Assembly: GCA_902685375.1 (NCBI GenBank)
Contig: LR738559.1
Location: 18,579,001 to 18,643,000, forward strand
Reading direction: 5' to 3'
From: Neostethus bicornis
Taxonomy: Eukaryota; Chordata; Actinopteri; Atheriniformes; Phallostethidae
DNA: 64,000 nt
This document shows positions 21,301 through 33,144 of this stretch, one piece after another. Made by a program: the position numbers and the translations under genes. Numbering within the stretch: position 1 is the stretch's first letter; every line of letters begins with the position of its first letter. The notes beneath the pieces are model-generated. The model worked only from the letters and a program-made list of their open reading frames with translations. It was not told the origin of the DNA and did no database searches.

Positions 21301-24300
21301 CGTGTGGACATGGCGCTAAAAGGAGAAGTTTTCCGAAATCAACTTTTTGAACGCTTTTTCCTCATCAAAACCATTCCTAAAGTGGTTTTCTATTTCATTC
21401 ATGCATGTTGAGTCATCATGAAAGCTCTCCTGTCTAGTATTCAGACACTATTCAAACACTAGACTGTTCTTGGCTTTGGATTTTGTTGTCCGTCATGTCC
21501 ACATTCTTACGTGACCAGGAAGGGTTTCAGTTCACACGCTTCACTTACACTGAGTTCCTCGCCTCACAGAGATAGCAGCGTCACATCAAGATTGTTTACG
21601 CTGATTTTCTTACTTGCAGCCTCAAATTAAATTTACACAGTGTCATGCACGTGAAAAAGAGGGTAGGGACTAAATAGGGAGCACGAGGAAGCAGGAATTT
21701 ATTATGCTAAAAACAGAAGTTGTGACACTTAAGAAATGTATCAATGAGCTTTTTGGGGACAAAAAATTCTTAATTCGCAAAAAGCACAATGTGTTTTACC
21801 CGGAAATTTTCTGTTACTGAGAACTTGTGAGTGGAACAAAGTGTACGGAGGCAGGTCACTGATCCTGAGCGGAAAGTTTCACACTTTTGATTATGTAATC
21901 TCACTTGGCAAGCTTTCACTTTCAACACTTCATTGCTACTTTTATCCAAACAAGAAGAGCATAATCTGATTTAAAATCATTTTAAAATGTCAAGTTAAAC
22001 GTTTCTGTTTAATTTTGTCTCTTCATTGAATACATTTGTGCTAAAAAATAGTTTAAATCAGAATCAAAATAAACCGTTCCGTTTCATCATCTTCCGTTCA
22101 TCCGGGGTCGGTTCGCGGGGGCAACAGCCTCAGACGGGAAGCCCTGGCTTCTCTCACCCTGGCTGCATCCTCCAGCTCACCCGGAAGGAACCCCGAGTCG
22201 TTCCCGAGCCAGCTGTGTGACACAGTCTCTCCAGCGGGTTCGGGGTCTGCCTCTTGGTCTCATCCCGGTGGGACGTGCTCAAAACACCTCACCAATGAGG
22301 CGCTCAAGGGGCATCCTGACTAGATGCCCGAACCACCCCATGTGGCTCCTCTCGACCTGGAAGAGGAGCGGCTCGACATCAAGCTCCTCCCGGATGGTGG
22401 AGCTCCACACCCAATCTCTGAGTGAGAGCCCAGCCATCCTGCAGAGGAAGCTCATTTTGGCCGCTTGTATCCGCAACCTCATTCTTTCGGTCACCACCCA
22501 CAGCTGGTGACCATAGGTGAGGGTGGGAACGTAGATCGACTTGTAAATCGAGAGCTTTGCATTTTGGCTCAGAGCACGACGGATCGATTAATCTTTTTTA
22601 ATTCACTGAGAAATGTCATATTATTTTATCTTGAACTATTTTGCTCTTTTTTCTTGTTTTTTTTAGCTCTTGTTTTTGACGGAACGACCAATCCCGTCCA
22701 CCCGAACACAATAGGAAGCATCGATCCTCACTGCCAAGTAGGAGACGTCATCCAAGGTGAGCATCAACTCTAAAATTCACTTCGAAATTTAAAAAAAAAT
22801 CTGATTTTTCAAAAACTTTTTTACTTAAAATTATTATTTTTTAATCCTCTCAGATGCCTATAACAGTGCCAAGATGTTGTGTGACCAGTACTACCTCTGC
22901 TCCCCTGACCTCATAATGCAGGAAATGAACCGTAAGTATCATTATTGGTAATTCTTTAACCCTTTCAGGTTAAATCCCGTCCTCGGTAGCGATTTAAACT
23001 AAATCAAATGCAAACTTGTGTCATTTTTGTTGCTTTTTTTCAGGCAAGACGAATCATCCAATAAGCATCGTCTACGTGCCGTCTCACCTTTACCACATGC
23101 TCTTTGAGCTCTTCAAAGTAAGAAGGCGTTCAAATCAGTGCAAAATAAATGAGACGTTCTCCTCGTTTAATTTTTTTGTCCTTGTTTTTATAGAATGCGA
23201 TGAGAGCTACAATTGAAACCCACGAAAGCAGCAAAACCCTCCCACCCATTAAAGTCCTGGTGTCTCTCAGCAGTGAGGACATGTCGATAAAGGTGAGGAA
23301 TCCAAATGTGAAATGTTGACCAGTGTTTTTTAACCATTTTTATGCCATCTTTGAAAAAAATCTTGAGGTATCAACAACCAAAAATATTAGAAACAATTAT
23401 CTATAGCCGCCTATATCAATAATATATATTATTAAAATATCTATATTTAGTTTCAGTCAATGAGCCTTTTGAAGGATTTACCCAGAATGCAAGAGAAACA
23501 TTTTCCTCTTTGTTTCGCAGAAAATGAGAAATTTTACTTGAATATGCAATTTTTCTACGTTAAAACGCAACCTAATTTTTTTTTTATTATGTCTCAAAAA
23601 ACATGTGGAAAAAAAACAATCCACTAGAGGGGGTAGTTTTTGGGAGGAATGGACAGCAGCATGCAGCGAAAAAGCATAGAAGAAGAGTGGGTTGCCATGG
23701 TTACAGTTTTGTTTTTTTACTCAAACACCATGAAATCAATCAAAAACAATCTTTGGGATCTACTAGTAGATCCCGATCAACGTATGAGTTGAAATGGGAT
23801 CATTTCTACGGCACATCTGACGATCTTTCGCAACTCACTAGCATGTCGCGGAACAATGTTGAAAAACGCGAACGTCGACCATAAAAAAATCAAAGAAAAT
23901 TAGCAAAGGTTGTGATTTTTTTTTTAGTTCAAGTCATCTAGATTTATGATCAAATAAATATTCATTAAAAACTTAAGTATTAGTCATATTTGTCAAATAA
24001 ACTATTTTACGATAATTAAACCCCTTGTTTTTCTCTAGATTGAACCACAAACTAGCTTATCATTACATACAGATTATAAATTGTTTGAGCCAAACATTTC
24101 ACAACTTTAATGAAAGCTTGTAAAAGTAAATTGTTTTTGGCAGAGTTTACATAAGTTTCATAACTGAGACTGATTTGAATCTTTATGAACCACAGCCTGA
24201 GCCACGCCCAAAACCTGAGGGCAAAATTCTTCTTTCTTTTTTTTCTTTGTGCTGGTTACATAACCACCTCTCCCTCTCGTGTCAGCGTGGCGTCTACATG

Positions 24301-27300
24301 CAATATATCGAGCTCTGATAGGATTAGCTAACACATGCTAACCTGGCTATCAGGTTAGCAGGTTATGCTAACCTAGCTACAATGCTAGCAGGTTATGCTA
24401 ACTTGGCTACAAGGTTAGCATGTGAAATTTTAGGCCTATTTTTTCTTATTCATCTAAAACACTAGGATTTATTCTCACTTTTAATCTTAAAAATATGAAA
24501 AGAAGTTGAAAATTATAGGTTGGGCTAAACATTTTTAGCATGCTGGGGCTAGTCCAGTACATTGTTGTTTTTTGGCGGTGAACGGTCTTTTCAGCCACGG
24601 ACATTTGAAGAACTGCAACCTGGGCGCAACTGTTTATTTACGATAAAAAAATTTTAAATGACTAAAAACACAATAAAAATTTTTGCACGATAAAAATTTT
24701 TAAGACTAAAAGCAATTAATTTCTGTAGTGCAACTGTTTATTTACGATAAAAAATGTTAGTGTTTATTTACGATAAATTTTTTTACATAAAATATCAGAA
24801 TTTTTACATAAAATATCAAAATTTTTTAAAAATATCAGAATTTTTTTATTTGAGCCATGGGATAAAAATGACTAAAAGCAATTATTTTCTGTAGTGCAAC
24901 TGTTTATTTACGATAAAATTTTTACATAAAATATCACAATTTTCTACATAAAATAGGTTTTTGGCTCAAATGTCCGTGGCTGAAATGTCCTAAATTCGGG
25001 GGCGCACATGGCTCAAATATCCTAGGTTGCAGGTTTTTGGCTCAAATGTCCGTGGCTGAAATGTCCTAGAACCGTTTTTGGCCGCCATCTAAGTTTTTGT
25101 TTTAGTCTTCATCTTTGGACGAATATTAATTTAAGTTTTAGTCACGTTTTCGTCACGAAAACCCAAAAGAGTTTTAGTCTAGTTTTAGTATATTTAAAAA
25201 AAAAAATTCTTACTTTAACAATTGTGTCTTTATTACCGAGAATGATGCAGGTTATTTGTTTAAAAACAAAAACAAAACAAAAAACTCTGCCGAGCTTTAA
25301 CTAGCGCAAAACATCAAACATTTTAAAACAACGTAAATAAATATAATTTTTTTCAGTGAGTGAGGAACGTTGTAACTTATTCATACTTAAAAATGACACC
25401 TCTTAATAATCCCTGTAAACAAAGTAAACATTAGAATGCATTTCAAGCAGTCCTTAGCGCAACCAAGCTAACTAGGAAGTTAGCAGCTCCGAAAAACTAG
25501 CATTAGCTTGAAGTTAGCATGCTGTTTGCGCAAAATATGTGGAAAAGTTTAAGTTTCTGACCACTAGGGCTGCAACTAACGATTATTTTGATGATTGATT
25601 AATTGGCGATTATTGGCTCGATTAATCGATTAATCTGGTAAAATTGGCAACTTAATAAATAATAGTTTTTTGGCATTTTATTGAATGTAGTTATGCAAAA
25701 CACAACTCATAACCACTTAAACAACACGTTGAGCTCATTCTAATAAGTAAAAATGTTAATCTTTCTGTGAAATAAAGAGGGAGAATATTACCATTTCTAC
25801 AGTAAATATAAAATAATAAATCTACTTACTGTAAACAGTAAAGGTAAATCACGAGCACCCACAAAATGTGTTTTATAGTACTGGCTAAAAAAACATAAAA
25901 TGTAAACTGTTGACCATCCTGGATCACATTTAAAAACAAGAAATCATTAACAGTTTTAGATTTGCAAATTTAACCTTGTTCAGAGGTATAGTACCAAACA
26001 AAAATGGCCGAGGTTAACATGAGTAAAAATACACAAAAAACAATCAAGTTGTGTAATATTAAGTGCAGTTGACAGCAAAAACTTTCTAAATGATTAATCG
26101 ATGACTAAATTAGTCGACAACTATTTCAATAATCGATTATAATCGATTAATTCGATTAGTTGTTTCAGCCCTACTGACCACCAAGCCTCTTTGTTGCTGT
26201 TATCACCATGGTGTGTGACTTTCTCGTGGCTGCAGGTGTGTTGTGTAGACGGTGTGAACGTGCAGCATTGTGGGGGGCGTGCCGCCGTGAGAGACAGAAT
26301 GCAGCCGCTGTGTTTTTTTTCTTTTCACAGACAGAAATATGAAAGTCTGACGCCTATTTCGTTACATTTTCGTCTCGTCAGCAGAAACTTGCAAACGTCT
26401 CGTCACATTTTTGTCACCAAAATTTCGCATTTATTTCGTTATCGTTACGTCATCGTCGTGTAAAAATGCTTCGTCAAAAAAATCACTTCGTTTTTGTCAT
26501 TGTTGACGAAAACAACACTGGTCCAGTAGATTAATCCTCTGTGTTTGTCTCCAGGTGAGTGACATAGGCGGTGGCGTCCCATTTCGTAAAATGGACAAGC
26601 TGTTCAGCTACATGTACTCAACAGCACCTGCTCCTCAGATCGGAGAACACACGCGTCCACCGCTGGTAAGAGAAAATAGAAAACATGGTGGTTATTGTTG
26701 GAACTTCACTGAGTTAGAAAGTTTTCAGTGCCGCAAGTAGCGGATTTTAGCCTCCGATACAGGATGAAACTGCATGAAAGTGATCCAAAACTTATAGTGG
26801 TCCTCGCTTCTACAGGTTAATGTTATATGTGTCTTTATTGACACAGCGTAGAATGGTGAGAGCCGACATACATCCACCAGGCTGCCCGCTTCATTTCAAT
26901 GAACATGGCTAAAGAAACGTAACCCCCGAAAATCACTCGGCCTGTTGAAAAGAATATGACGAAAAAAAATTTTATGGAAGAAAATGTTTTACACCAAGAT
27001 AAATTGTTGCTTTTGATAAAATCTTTCCAAAAATAGACACTTTAGTCTTGTTGTATCTTTTTGGTCAAAAACAACAAAGTGTGCAAGTCCTTAAACTGGA
27101 CAAAAAGTTAAATCACTCTGTTCCCTGCAGGCTGGCTTTGGTTATGGCCTTCCCATTTCTCGTCTCTACGCTAAGTACTTCCAAGGGGACCTGCAGCTTT
27201 ACTCCATGGAGGGTTACGGCACAGACGCAGTCATCTACCTGAAGGTGAGCCCGGCTAAAATACCATATGACAACTAGTATCTCATTATATACAGATAAAC

Positions 27301-28256
27301 GTGTTTTTAATCCAGCTTAGAAATGCAATATCTACCAAAAATACATCTGTTCAGTTTTTGTTTTGAACACTATGAATTCCCCCTTCCTCTCGCTTATGAC
27401 TTAGTCCCGCCTACGCTTTGAATGTGGGCGTGGCAGAAAGAAAGTCCATGGCCAAGACGAGTTTACATTCTAATTATATTAAAATAGATAATAGATAGTA
27501 GACATGCACGATTAAAATATCAAATAGAAATTTAATTTAGGCGTAACGTTCAAAGATTATAGAAACTTCCAAAACGGAAATTCCGCACAAAACCACCTTT
27601 TTCCGACAAACAAGAGCTAATTGTTAAATTAAACCAGTGCTTCTCAATTATTTTTAGTCACGCCCCCTAGGAAGAAGAAAAAATCTCACGCCCTCGCACC
27701 TCCCGGCGCGATTATAAATAGTATAATTTGTCTATAAAATTGTTATACTGTAAGTACACCTTTTCGTAACTCCTTAATGTATAAGAGGATAAAAAAGAAA
27801 GAAATATGGATCAGTTTGCAACAAAGAATAGTTTTATTTACTGTAACATTGAGCAAAAGCTCCCTGCACACACTCTGCCAATGAGATCACCACTGCCCCT
27901 TAATGTAGTGGAGTGGTATTGCACTTTATTTGAGAACAAATGAAAAAATTGAAAAATTGAAAAAACATGTTCCCTAAGGTTAAATGTGCCCTCCTTGATG
28001 GAGCCTCGGTGTGCCCCACTATTTGAGAACCACTGAACTAAACTTAGAGTCTCCTAGGGAAGAAAAATCTTCTAAAATAAAAAAGTAAAATAAACTTTAT
28101 TTTTTCTCTCTCCAGGCTCTGTCCACTGACTCCATCGAAAGGCTGCCGGTGTACAACAAAACAGCACTAAAGAACTACAAAGTGTGCCAAGAGGCTGACG
28201 ACTGGTGTGTACCCAGCAAAGAACCTCTTGATCTGCGCAACTACAAAGTGGTTTAG
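18356..28256 (+). CDS. pdk2: Pyruvate dehydrogenase kinase, PDK2 type (11 coding exons, 407 aa)
   Basis: Mitochondrial-matrix serine kinase that phosphorylates the E1-alpha subunit of the pyruvate dehydrogenase complex and switches it off. Coding exons: 18356-18473, 19426-19567, 20027-20098, 20176-20360, 22667-22756, 22854-22931, 23044-23117, 23194-23292, 26555-26665, 27131-27244, 28116-28256. All introns are GT-AG, phases join exactly, and the total is 1224 nt (407 codons plus stop), the usual PDK2 length. Residues 1-39 (MKFVRFIMKNAALASAPKHI...) match the PDK2 amino end. The conserved His lies in RNRHNDVVPTMAQG (H123). The GHKL ATPase motifs are the N-box ELFKNAMRA (E250, N254), G1 DIGGGVP (from 289), G2 GFGYGLP (from 325) and the C-terminal DW of EADDWCVP (W391). 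G1 has Ile where mammalian PDK2 and PDK4 have Arg. PDK2 is favoured over PDK1, 3 and 4 by the N-terminus and length; the a or b fish paralogue is not resolved. Introns 4, 8 and 10 hold mobile elements. Confidence 0.95.
20779..21320. mobile_element. MITE-E copy in pdk2 intron 4
   Basis: It starts ACGTAGCCGGGTATTTTTGA and has TTTTTGAAAACTCCG repeats, GTCTTTGTTTACAAAAGC and CTCTACTGGTCTGGCATGCT (inverse of the MITE-E core). It ends near AATTACCCAACTCCGTGTGG. Open frames inside it carry no domain. Confidence 0.6.
22074..22580 (-). mobile_element. LINE-A fragment in pdk2 intron 4
   Basis: 3' end at the left (CCGTTCCGTTTCATCATCTT). It runs to GTAGATCGACTTGTAAATCG and GAGAGCTTTGCATTTTGGC at the right, and ends about 90 bp before exon 5. 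Antisense to the gene. Confidence 0.8.
24330..24422. repeat. Short tandem repeat of GCTAACCTGGCTAC units
   Basis: Three imperfect units of about 30-37 bp built on GGTTAGCA / GGTTATGCTAAC in pdk2 intron 8. Confidence 0.65.
24577..25074. mobile_element. CCACGG element nested in the intron 8 hAT
   Basis: Same ends as the copy at 4671-5222. It is flanked by an 8-bp direct repeat TTTTTGGC (24569-24576 and 25075-25082), so it entered the hAT only 17 bp from its left end. Confidence 0.75.
25565..26173. mobile_element. hAT-type MITE nested in the intron 8 hAT
   Basis: Ends TAGGGCTGCAACTAACGATT and, inverted, TTTCAGCCCTA; interior rich in TTAATCGATTAATC. A perfect 8-bp TSD CTGACCAC lies at 25557-25564 and 26174-26181. 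This is a common vertebrate hAT-type terminus (AGGGCTGCAACTAACGA). Confidence 0.85.
27635..28035. mobile_element. hAT-type MITE in pdk2 intron 10
   Basis: The 401-bp unit begins CAGTGCTTCTCAATTATTTT and ends TATTTGAGAACCACTG, which are inverted relatives. The flanking 8-mers AATTAAAC (27627-27634) and AACTAAAC (28036-28043) match at 7 of 8 positions. Confidence 0.75.
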
Positions 28257-28822
28257 CAGAAAAAAATCTCCAGTTGCATCCTGGTGCTTCAAGACTGAAA
28301 TATTATGAAGCCTGAAGAATACGTTTCCATGGTTTCATCTGCAAAGCCAGATGAGTAGCGGACCTTCAAAAAAAAAAAAAAACGGACCAGATCAGCCTGT
28401 TGCTGTTTTTTTTTTTCCAACTGTAGCACGTTTTGTTTTAAGCGTCCGCCATCTTTTGGGCTTTTATTTTAGATCATTAGACGGCTACTAAGTAGATGTG
28501 TGAGAAAACCTCCCGAGAGGCGCGATGGAGAGTCGCCGAGGAGGCCTTAAGTCCAGCCGTAAATGAAAGATGAGGAGATTAAACAGGTCCGACCTGTTGT
28601 TCAGACATGCCTTATAGTAACAAATTATCCCAAAGGCGTATTTTATTGAAATACTTGAAGTATTCAAACTAATATTTGCACCTTGTTAAATGTTCCAGAA
28701 ACACTCTGTGAGATTTGAACAAATGTCTGACTTTTGGAATTGTGTGCTTTTGTTTTTTTTGCATGAATCTTTGTGCATCTCAGCCTTAAATATTCACACA
28801 GACTTTTTAAGGACCAGGCAGA
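28257..28822 (+). other. Probable pdk2 3' UTR
   Basis: It follows the TAG stop without a further coding exon. No AATAAA is seen before the next mobile element. An ATTAAA occurs at 30076-30081, but whether the transcript reaches it through MITE-E is unknown. Confidence 0.35.
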
Positions 28823-29729
28823 GGCCCCGCCCACATGTAGTCGGGTATTTTTGAAAACGCATATCCGCTGTTGTCTGTTTTAGGAAAACGCTCGCGTCCA
28901 CATGGAGCTGTATAAATACGCTTCTGAGTGCGGTTATGAGCATGCCAGACCAGTAGTGGGCAGTATTGATGTAAACGTAAGTTCTGAGGTGTCCAATCAG
29001 AGCACCTCTGTCATCATTTCCACGAAATCTAAAACATGGCGCCAGGCATCTCATTTGTGTGGACCGACAAGGAGGTGGAATTGCTTTTAAAAGTCGTCAT
29101 CGACTATAAAGTTAATAAAACACAGGAAAATATAGATTGGGCCCATGCTGCCCAAACCTTGATCGCACGTCCAAACGCAAAGACGTTCCGTTCCGTCATC
29201 TTCCGCTTGTTCCGGGGTCGGGTCGCGGGGGCAACAGCCTCAAACGGGCAGCCCAGGCCTCTCTCACCTCGGCTGCATCCTCCAGCTCACCCGGAAGGAT
29301 CCCAAGTCTTTCCCCGGCCAGCTGTGGGACATAGTCTCTCCAGCAGGTCCGGGGTCTGCCCCTTGGTCTCCTCCCGGTGGGATGTGCCCAAAACACCTCG
29401 CCCGCGAAGCGCTCGGGGGGCATCTTGACCAGATGCCCGAACCACCCTACCTGGCTCCTCTCAACCTGGAGGAGGAGCGGCTCGACACCGAGCTTCTCTC
29501 GGATGGCAGAGCTCCTCACTCGATCTCTGAGTGAGAGCCCAGCCACCCTGAGGAGGAAGCTCATTTCGGCCGCTTGTACCCGCGATTTCATTCTTTCGGT
29601 CAAACGCAAAGACGGAGTTTTCCGAAATCTCCATTTTGGCTGAAGTTTTCAACTCAGTTTTCTCGTGGACGGCAAAACGGATAAAAATTTATGCGTTTTC
29701 AAAAATACCCGGCTACGTGTGGGCGGGGC
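28823..29729. mobile_element. MITE-E, complete copy with LINE-A inside
   Basis: Left end GGCCCCGCCCACATGTAGTC and right end GGCTACGTGTGGGCGGGGCC are inverted repeats extending into GGGTATTTTTGAAAACGCAT. AGA on each side (28820-28822, 29730-29732) may be a 3-bp target repeat. Without the LINE-A insertion and one target copy the unit is about 480 bp. Superfamily not assigned. Confidence 0.75.
29186..29600 (-). mobile_element. LINE-A insertion with 14-bp target-site duplication
   Basis: 5'-truncated copy of 415 bp. The 3' end at the left is CGGAACGGAA when read on the minus strand; the coding part includes MKSRVQAAEMSFLLRVAGLS. CAAACGCAAAGACG is repeated exactly at 29172-29185 and 29601-29614, which fixes both ends and shows there is no poly(A) tail. 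Confidence 0.92.
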
Positions 29730-29732
29730 CAG

Positions 29733-30282
29733 AGTGTGATTTTTTTTTTTGTTTTTATTTGTTTCCGTAAAGAGAACGCTACACTTGTGATTGTGGGTCC
29801 TAATTCTATCACATCACAAACCAGCCACAAGAGTATTTTCCAGCCTGGTTTTTTAAGGCGAAAGTCCATTTTCAGGTAAACTTTTAATGCCTTGACTTAT
29901 GTAACTGTATTTGTTTTAGTGAGGCCAGTCTCAAAATATTTCCTACACTGTGCCAAATGTGGGGGTCCATATGTGAACTGTTCCACTTTTTATTTATCAG
30001 AAGCATAAAGAATATAAAAATGTTATTTTTTATAATCACATGTTTTTTTGTGTGAAAAGAGTGTAAATACTGTAAATTAAAATGATACCTGAGTATGAAC
30101 TTTGTGTGTGTGTGTGTGTGTGTGATTATCTGTGAGGTGTGGTTGATAAAAGCCGAACAAACATGGCAGCAAAGCGTAAAAAGAATCCACGCAGAAAAGA
30201 GTAACCGGATCTGTTCTCAAGCTGGTGTCAAAGTTGGGCAGGGTAACATCATACCCCTGCCATTCCATAATCGAGCCTCCAG
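29733..30282. other. Spacer with short GT run
   Basis: A GT repeat of about 11 units lies at 30101-30123. No other feature is seen. Confidence 0.5.
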
Positions 30283-31374
30283 CAGTGGTGGATGAAGTAC
30301 TCACTTTTTGTACTTAAGTAAAAGTACAGATAATTAGGCAAAAAATTTACTTAAGTAAAAGTACCAATAAAAAAAATCTACTTAAGTAAAAGTACAAAAG
30401 TAGTTGGTGTAAATTGTACTTTTTAAGTAAAAAGTAAAAGTATTCGATCATAATTCAAATGTTATTTTTTGTGCTATAGGGTGTCACCATGGTAACCAGG
30501 ATAAATACTTTGCAGGGGTGTGACCTCCCTCCCCCGCCTCTTTTTGTCCACAAAAAAAATAAATAAATAAAAGGAAAGGGGACAAGTCAAGCTATCCTCT
30601 AGAAGGGCCAGTGAATGGGCCGCCAAAATGGAGGAAAATGACACTTATTTTTTAAAATGTTTTGGGGGGAGGCCCCCAGTCACTATATAATGGCTAATAT
30701 AATGGGGAGACGGTGGCCGCGTGGTAAGAGCGTTCGCCCGCGGACCGGAAGGTCGCGGGTTCGCGTCCCACGGGGAGCACGTCTAGGGTACTTGGAGAAG
30801 ACACCTAACCCCCACTTCTCCCACCATTGGCGCCGTAGAAGGGCAGCCTGCTGCGGTGTAAGGAGTGCAGCAAACAAATTTCCCTGGTGAGGGATGAATA
30901 GAGTAATTCATTTTTTTTTTCATTTTGTGAAAGCCCCACCCCCCTTTGGAAAATTCTAGATCCGCCCCTGCTCTGTGTAATGATGGCTCAACTTTTTATT
31001 TAGAAGTAAACAACGATCTTCTGACTCTTTTTAATTTGTACTATATTTGATGTTAGGTTTTTGAATGAATGCGGAAAATGTTTCTCGATTCATTACTTCT
31101 TCTCCCAATCAACTGCTTCTTTTGATTTTGGCAATGCGGCATCAAGATGCGCTAAAAAAAAATGTGTATTTTTCAAATTCCTGAACGAAAATGTAACAAA
31201 AAATGTAAAACACACTTTTAAAAAGTAGCGAAGTAAAAGTACAGATATTTGCTCTAAAAATGTAGTGAAGTAAAAGTATCAGTCTTAAATTTTACTTAAG
31301 TAAAGTACAGATACACAATTTTTTTACTTAAGTACAGTAACGAAGTACATTTACTTCATTACGTTCCACCACTG
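30283..31374. mobile_element. hAT-AAGTA element, complete copy with SINE inside
   Basis: It begins CAGTGGTGGATGAAGTACTC, with many TTTACTTAAGTAAAAGTAC repeats, and ends ACGTTCCACCACTG. A perfect 8-bp TSD GCCTCCAG lies at 30275-30282 and 31375-31382. The subterminal AAGTA repeats resemble Tol2-type hAT elements. It has no transposase. The centre carries an older insertion ending TAGATCCGCCCCTG, and a SINE. Confidence 0.88.
30702..30920 (+). mobile_element. tRNA-headed SINE
   Basis: A-box-like TGGCCGCGTGG (30714-30724) and B-box GGTTCGCGTCC (30758-30768), then a body with CAGCCTGCTGCGGTGTAA and the tail GATGAATAGAGTAATTCA. It shares the body with the SINE at 33924-34147. The head does not complete a functional tRNA. 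Confidence 0.75.
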
Positions 31375-31631
31375 GCCTCCAGGCATCAAAACACTGAACG
31401 TCTTACTACACACTTGGTGGAAAAACAACGTTTGCATTTGCTGTTTTTCTGCCTGTGAGTACAGACTGGTTTATAGTTATGTAACAATGAGAGCAGATTT
31501 TTTTTAGAGCTATCTGGATCACAGCCCGGTATGACGAAGACGGAAACAGACAATCTCATGCTTGTCTCACATGGAGGGCATGTGGAACTCATACAGCTAA
31601 AGTCGAACCACTGAATGAGAGAGATAGAAAT

Positions 31632-32290
31632 CTTCTTCTTCTTACGGCATTTCCCTTCAGGGGTCGCCACAGCAAGTCAGTTTCTTCCATCTAACCCTAT
31701 CTCCTGTATCTTCTTCGGTCACACCAAATATCTTCATGTCTTCTTCATTGTATCTATGAACCTCCTCTTTGGTCTTCCTCTAGGCCTCTTTCCTGGTGGT
31801 TCCAAATCCAGCATCCTTCTTCCGATGTACTCTCTCTCTCGTCTGCCCATGTCCAAACCATCTCAGTCTGGCGTCTCGAACTTTATCCCCAAAACTTCTA
31901 ACATGTGCTGTTCCTCTGATCCTGTCCATCCTGGTCACTCCTAGAGAGATCCTCAGCATCTTCATCTCTGCTACCTCCATTTCTGTTTCCTGTCTTTTCC
32001 TCAGTGCCACTGTCTCTAGACCAATCAGCACGACCGGTCTCACCACGGTTTTGTACACTTTTCCTTCCATTTTGGATGAAACTCTTCTATCACACATCAC
32101 AATTGATACTTTTCTCCATCCGTTCCAGCCTGTCTGCATACGCTTCTTCACCTCTTTTCCACACTCCCCATTGTTGATCCTAAGTACTTAAAATCTTGCA
32201 CCTTCTTTATCTCTTCTCCCTGAAACCTCACTCCTCCATTTGGGACCCTCTCATTCACACACTTTGTCTTACTCTGACTAATCTTCATTA
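31632..32290 (-). mobile_element. LINE-B fragment (RT C-terminal region)
   Basis: Minus-strand frames encode YKTVVRPVVLIGLETVALRK, EMKMLRISLGVTRMDRIRG and DARLRWFGHGQTRER, typical of the region after the RT core in RTE-type fish LINEs. The 3' end is near ACTTGCTGTGGCGACCCCTG (read on minus). Frameshifts break the product. Confidence 0.75.
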
Positions 32291-33144
32291 ATAAACGACA
32301 AACAAAATAAACGTACATTTTTTTAATCCATAAAAATACAAATAACTTTTTTTTCTCTAACTATTGTTCTTTTTACTGAGTATTTTAGTAAATGTAATTT
32401 TATGGTTTTACTAAGAAAAAGACGTGCTTGATAATCCCAGGGTCGTGTACTCGGCCCACTTGAGTTTATCACGTGTGATCTGATGCATCAAAACTTCCTC
32501 TTTGAAACATCTTAATGAAACTAATTTTATTTTTTACATTTTAATTTCTTCTGTTTAATTGCTGCTGACTCACCTTTGCGTATCACTGCTTAATGAACTC
32601 TGACCTGTTGAGGTTTGCGGATAGTGTAAAACTGCACGTACACAAATGGGGTTAACGTTGTTTCATTTTTGTAGATTATGGACAAGCTTATTTTTGTGTT
32701 CCAAAAATTTACCAAAATTAACACATATTTATAAAGAAAAACTCATTTTTGTCATTTTGTCATAAATAAATCTAATACCACGGAATAATTAAGGCTGAAG
32801 TCAGCATTTTTCTGGGTTCAGTGATGATATAAGACAGTATTTGCACAAACCAGAGGTTTTCAAACTGTCGGACAAACTCTGAGTACTTAAATGGGTCAGC
32901 GAGGCCGAGTAATACGTGTAATGTTTGCACTTCTGACAGATCATCAGCAGATCTGTGTCATTCCCAAAAACGATTATACAACACTGTAGAGGACCAGAAC
33001 ATACAGGATCTACCTTTAAAACTTGACCAGTTTATAATGTAAATAGAATCTAAGACAGATTTTAACACAAAGAATAAAGCTACGAACGTCTTTCCAAAAG
33101 GTTTATCTGAAATTATTATGTTTTGAAATACTAAACGTCACCAC
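32291..33144. other. No feature recognised
   Basis: AT-rich unique sequence. Confidence 0.4.

Larger units (their letters stand above)
24560..26520. mobile_element. hAT-type element in pdk2 intron 8, carrying two insertions
   Basis: The outer ends are CATTGTTGTTTTTTGG (left) and, read inward from the right, CAGTGTTGTTTTCGTC. A perfect 8-bp TSD GTCCAGTA lies at 24552-24559 and 26521-26528, as expected of hAT transposition. Interior sequence is repeat-like (TTTTAGTCACGTTTTCGTCA) with no transposase. Its right edge is only 34 bp upstream of exon 9. Confidence 0.75.

Noticed and set aside
30702..30780. tRNA-like A and B boxes
   Set aside because: The downstream sequence does not complete a cloverleaf; a second copy with the same body (33924-34147) shows it is a SINE.
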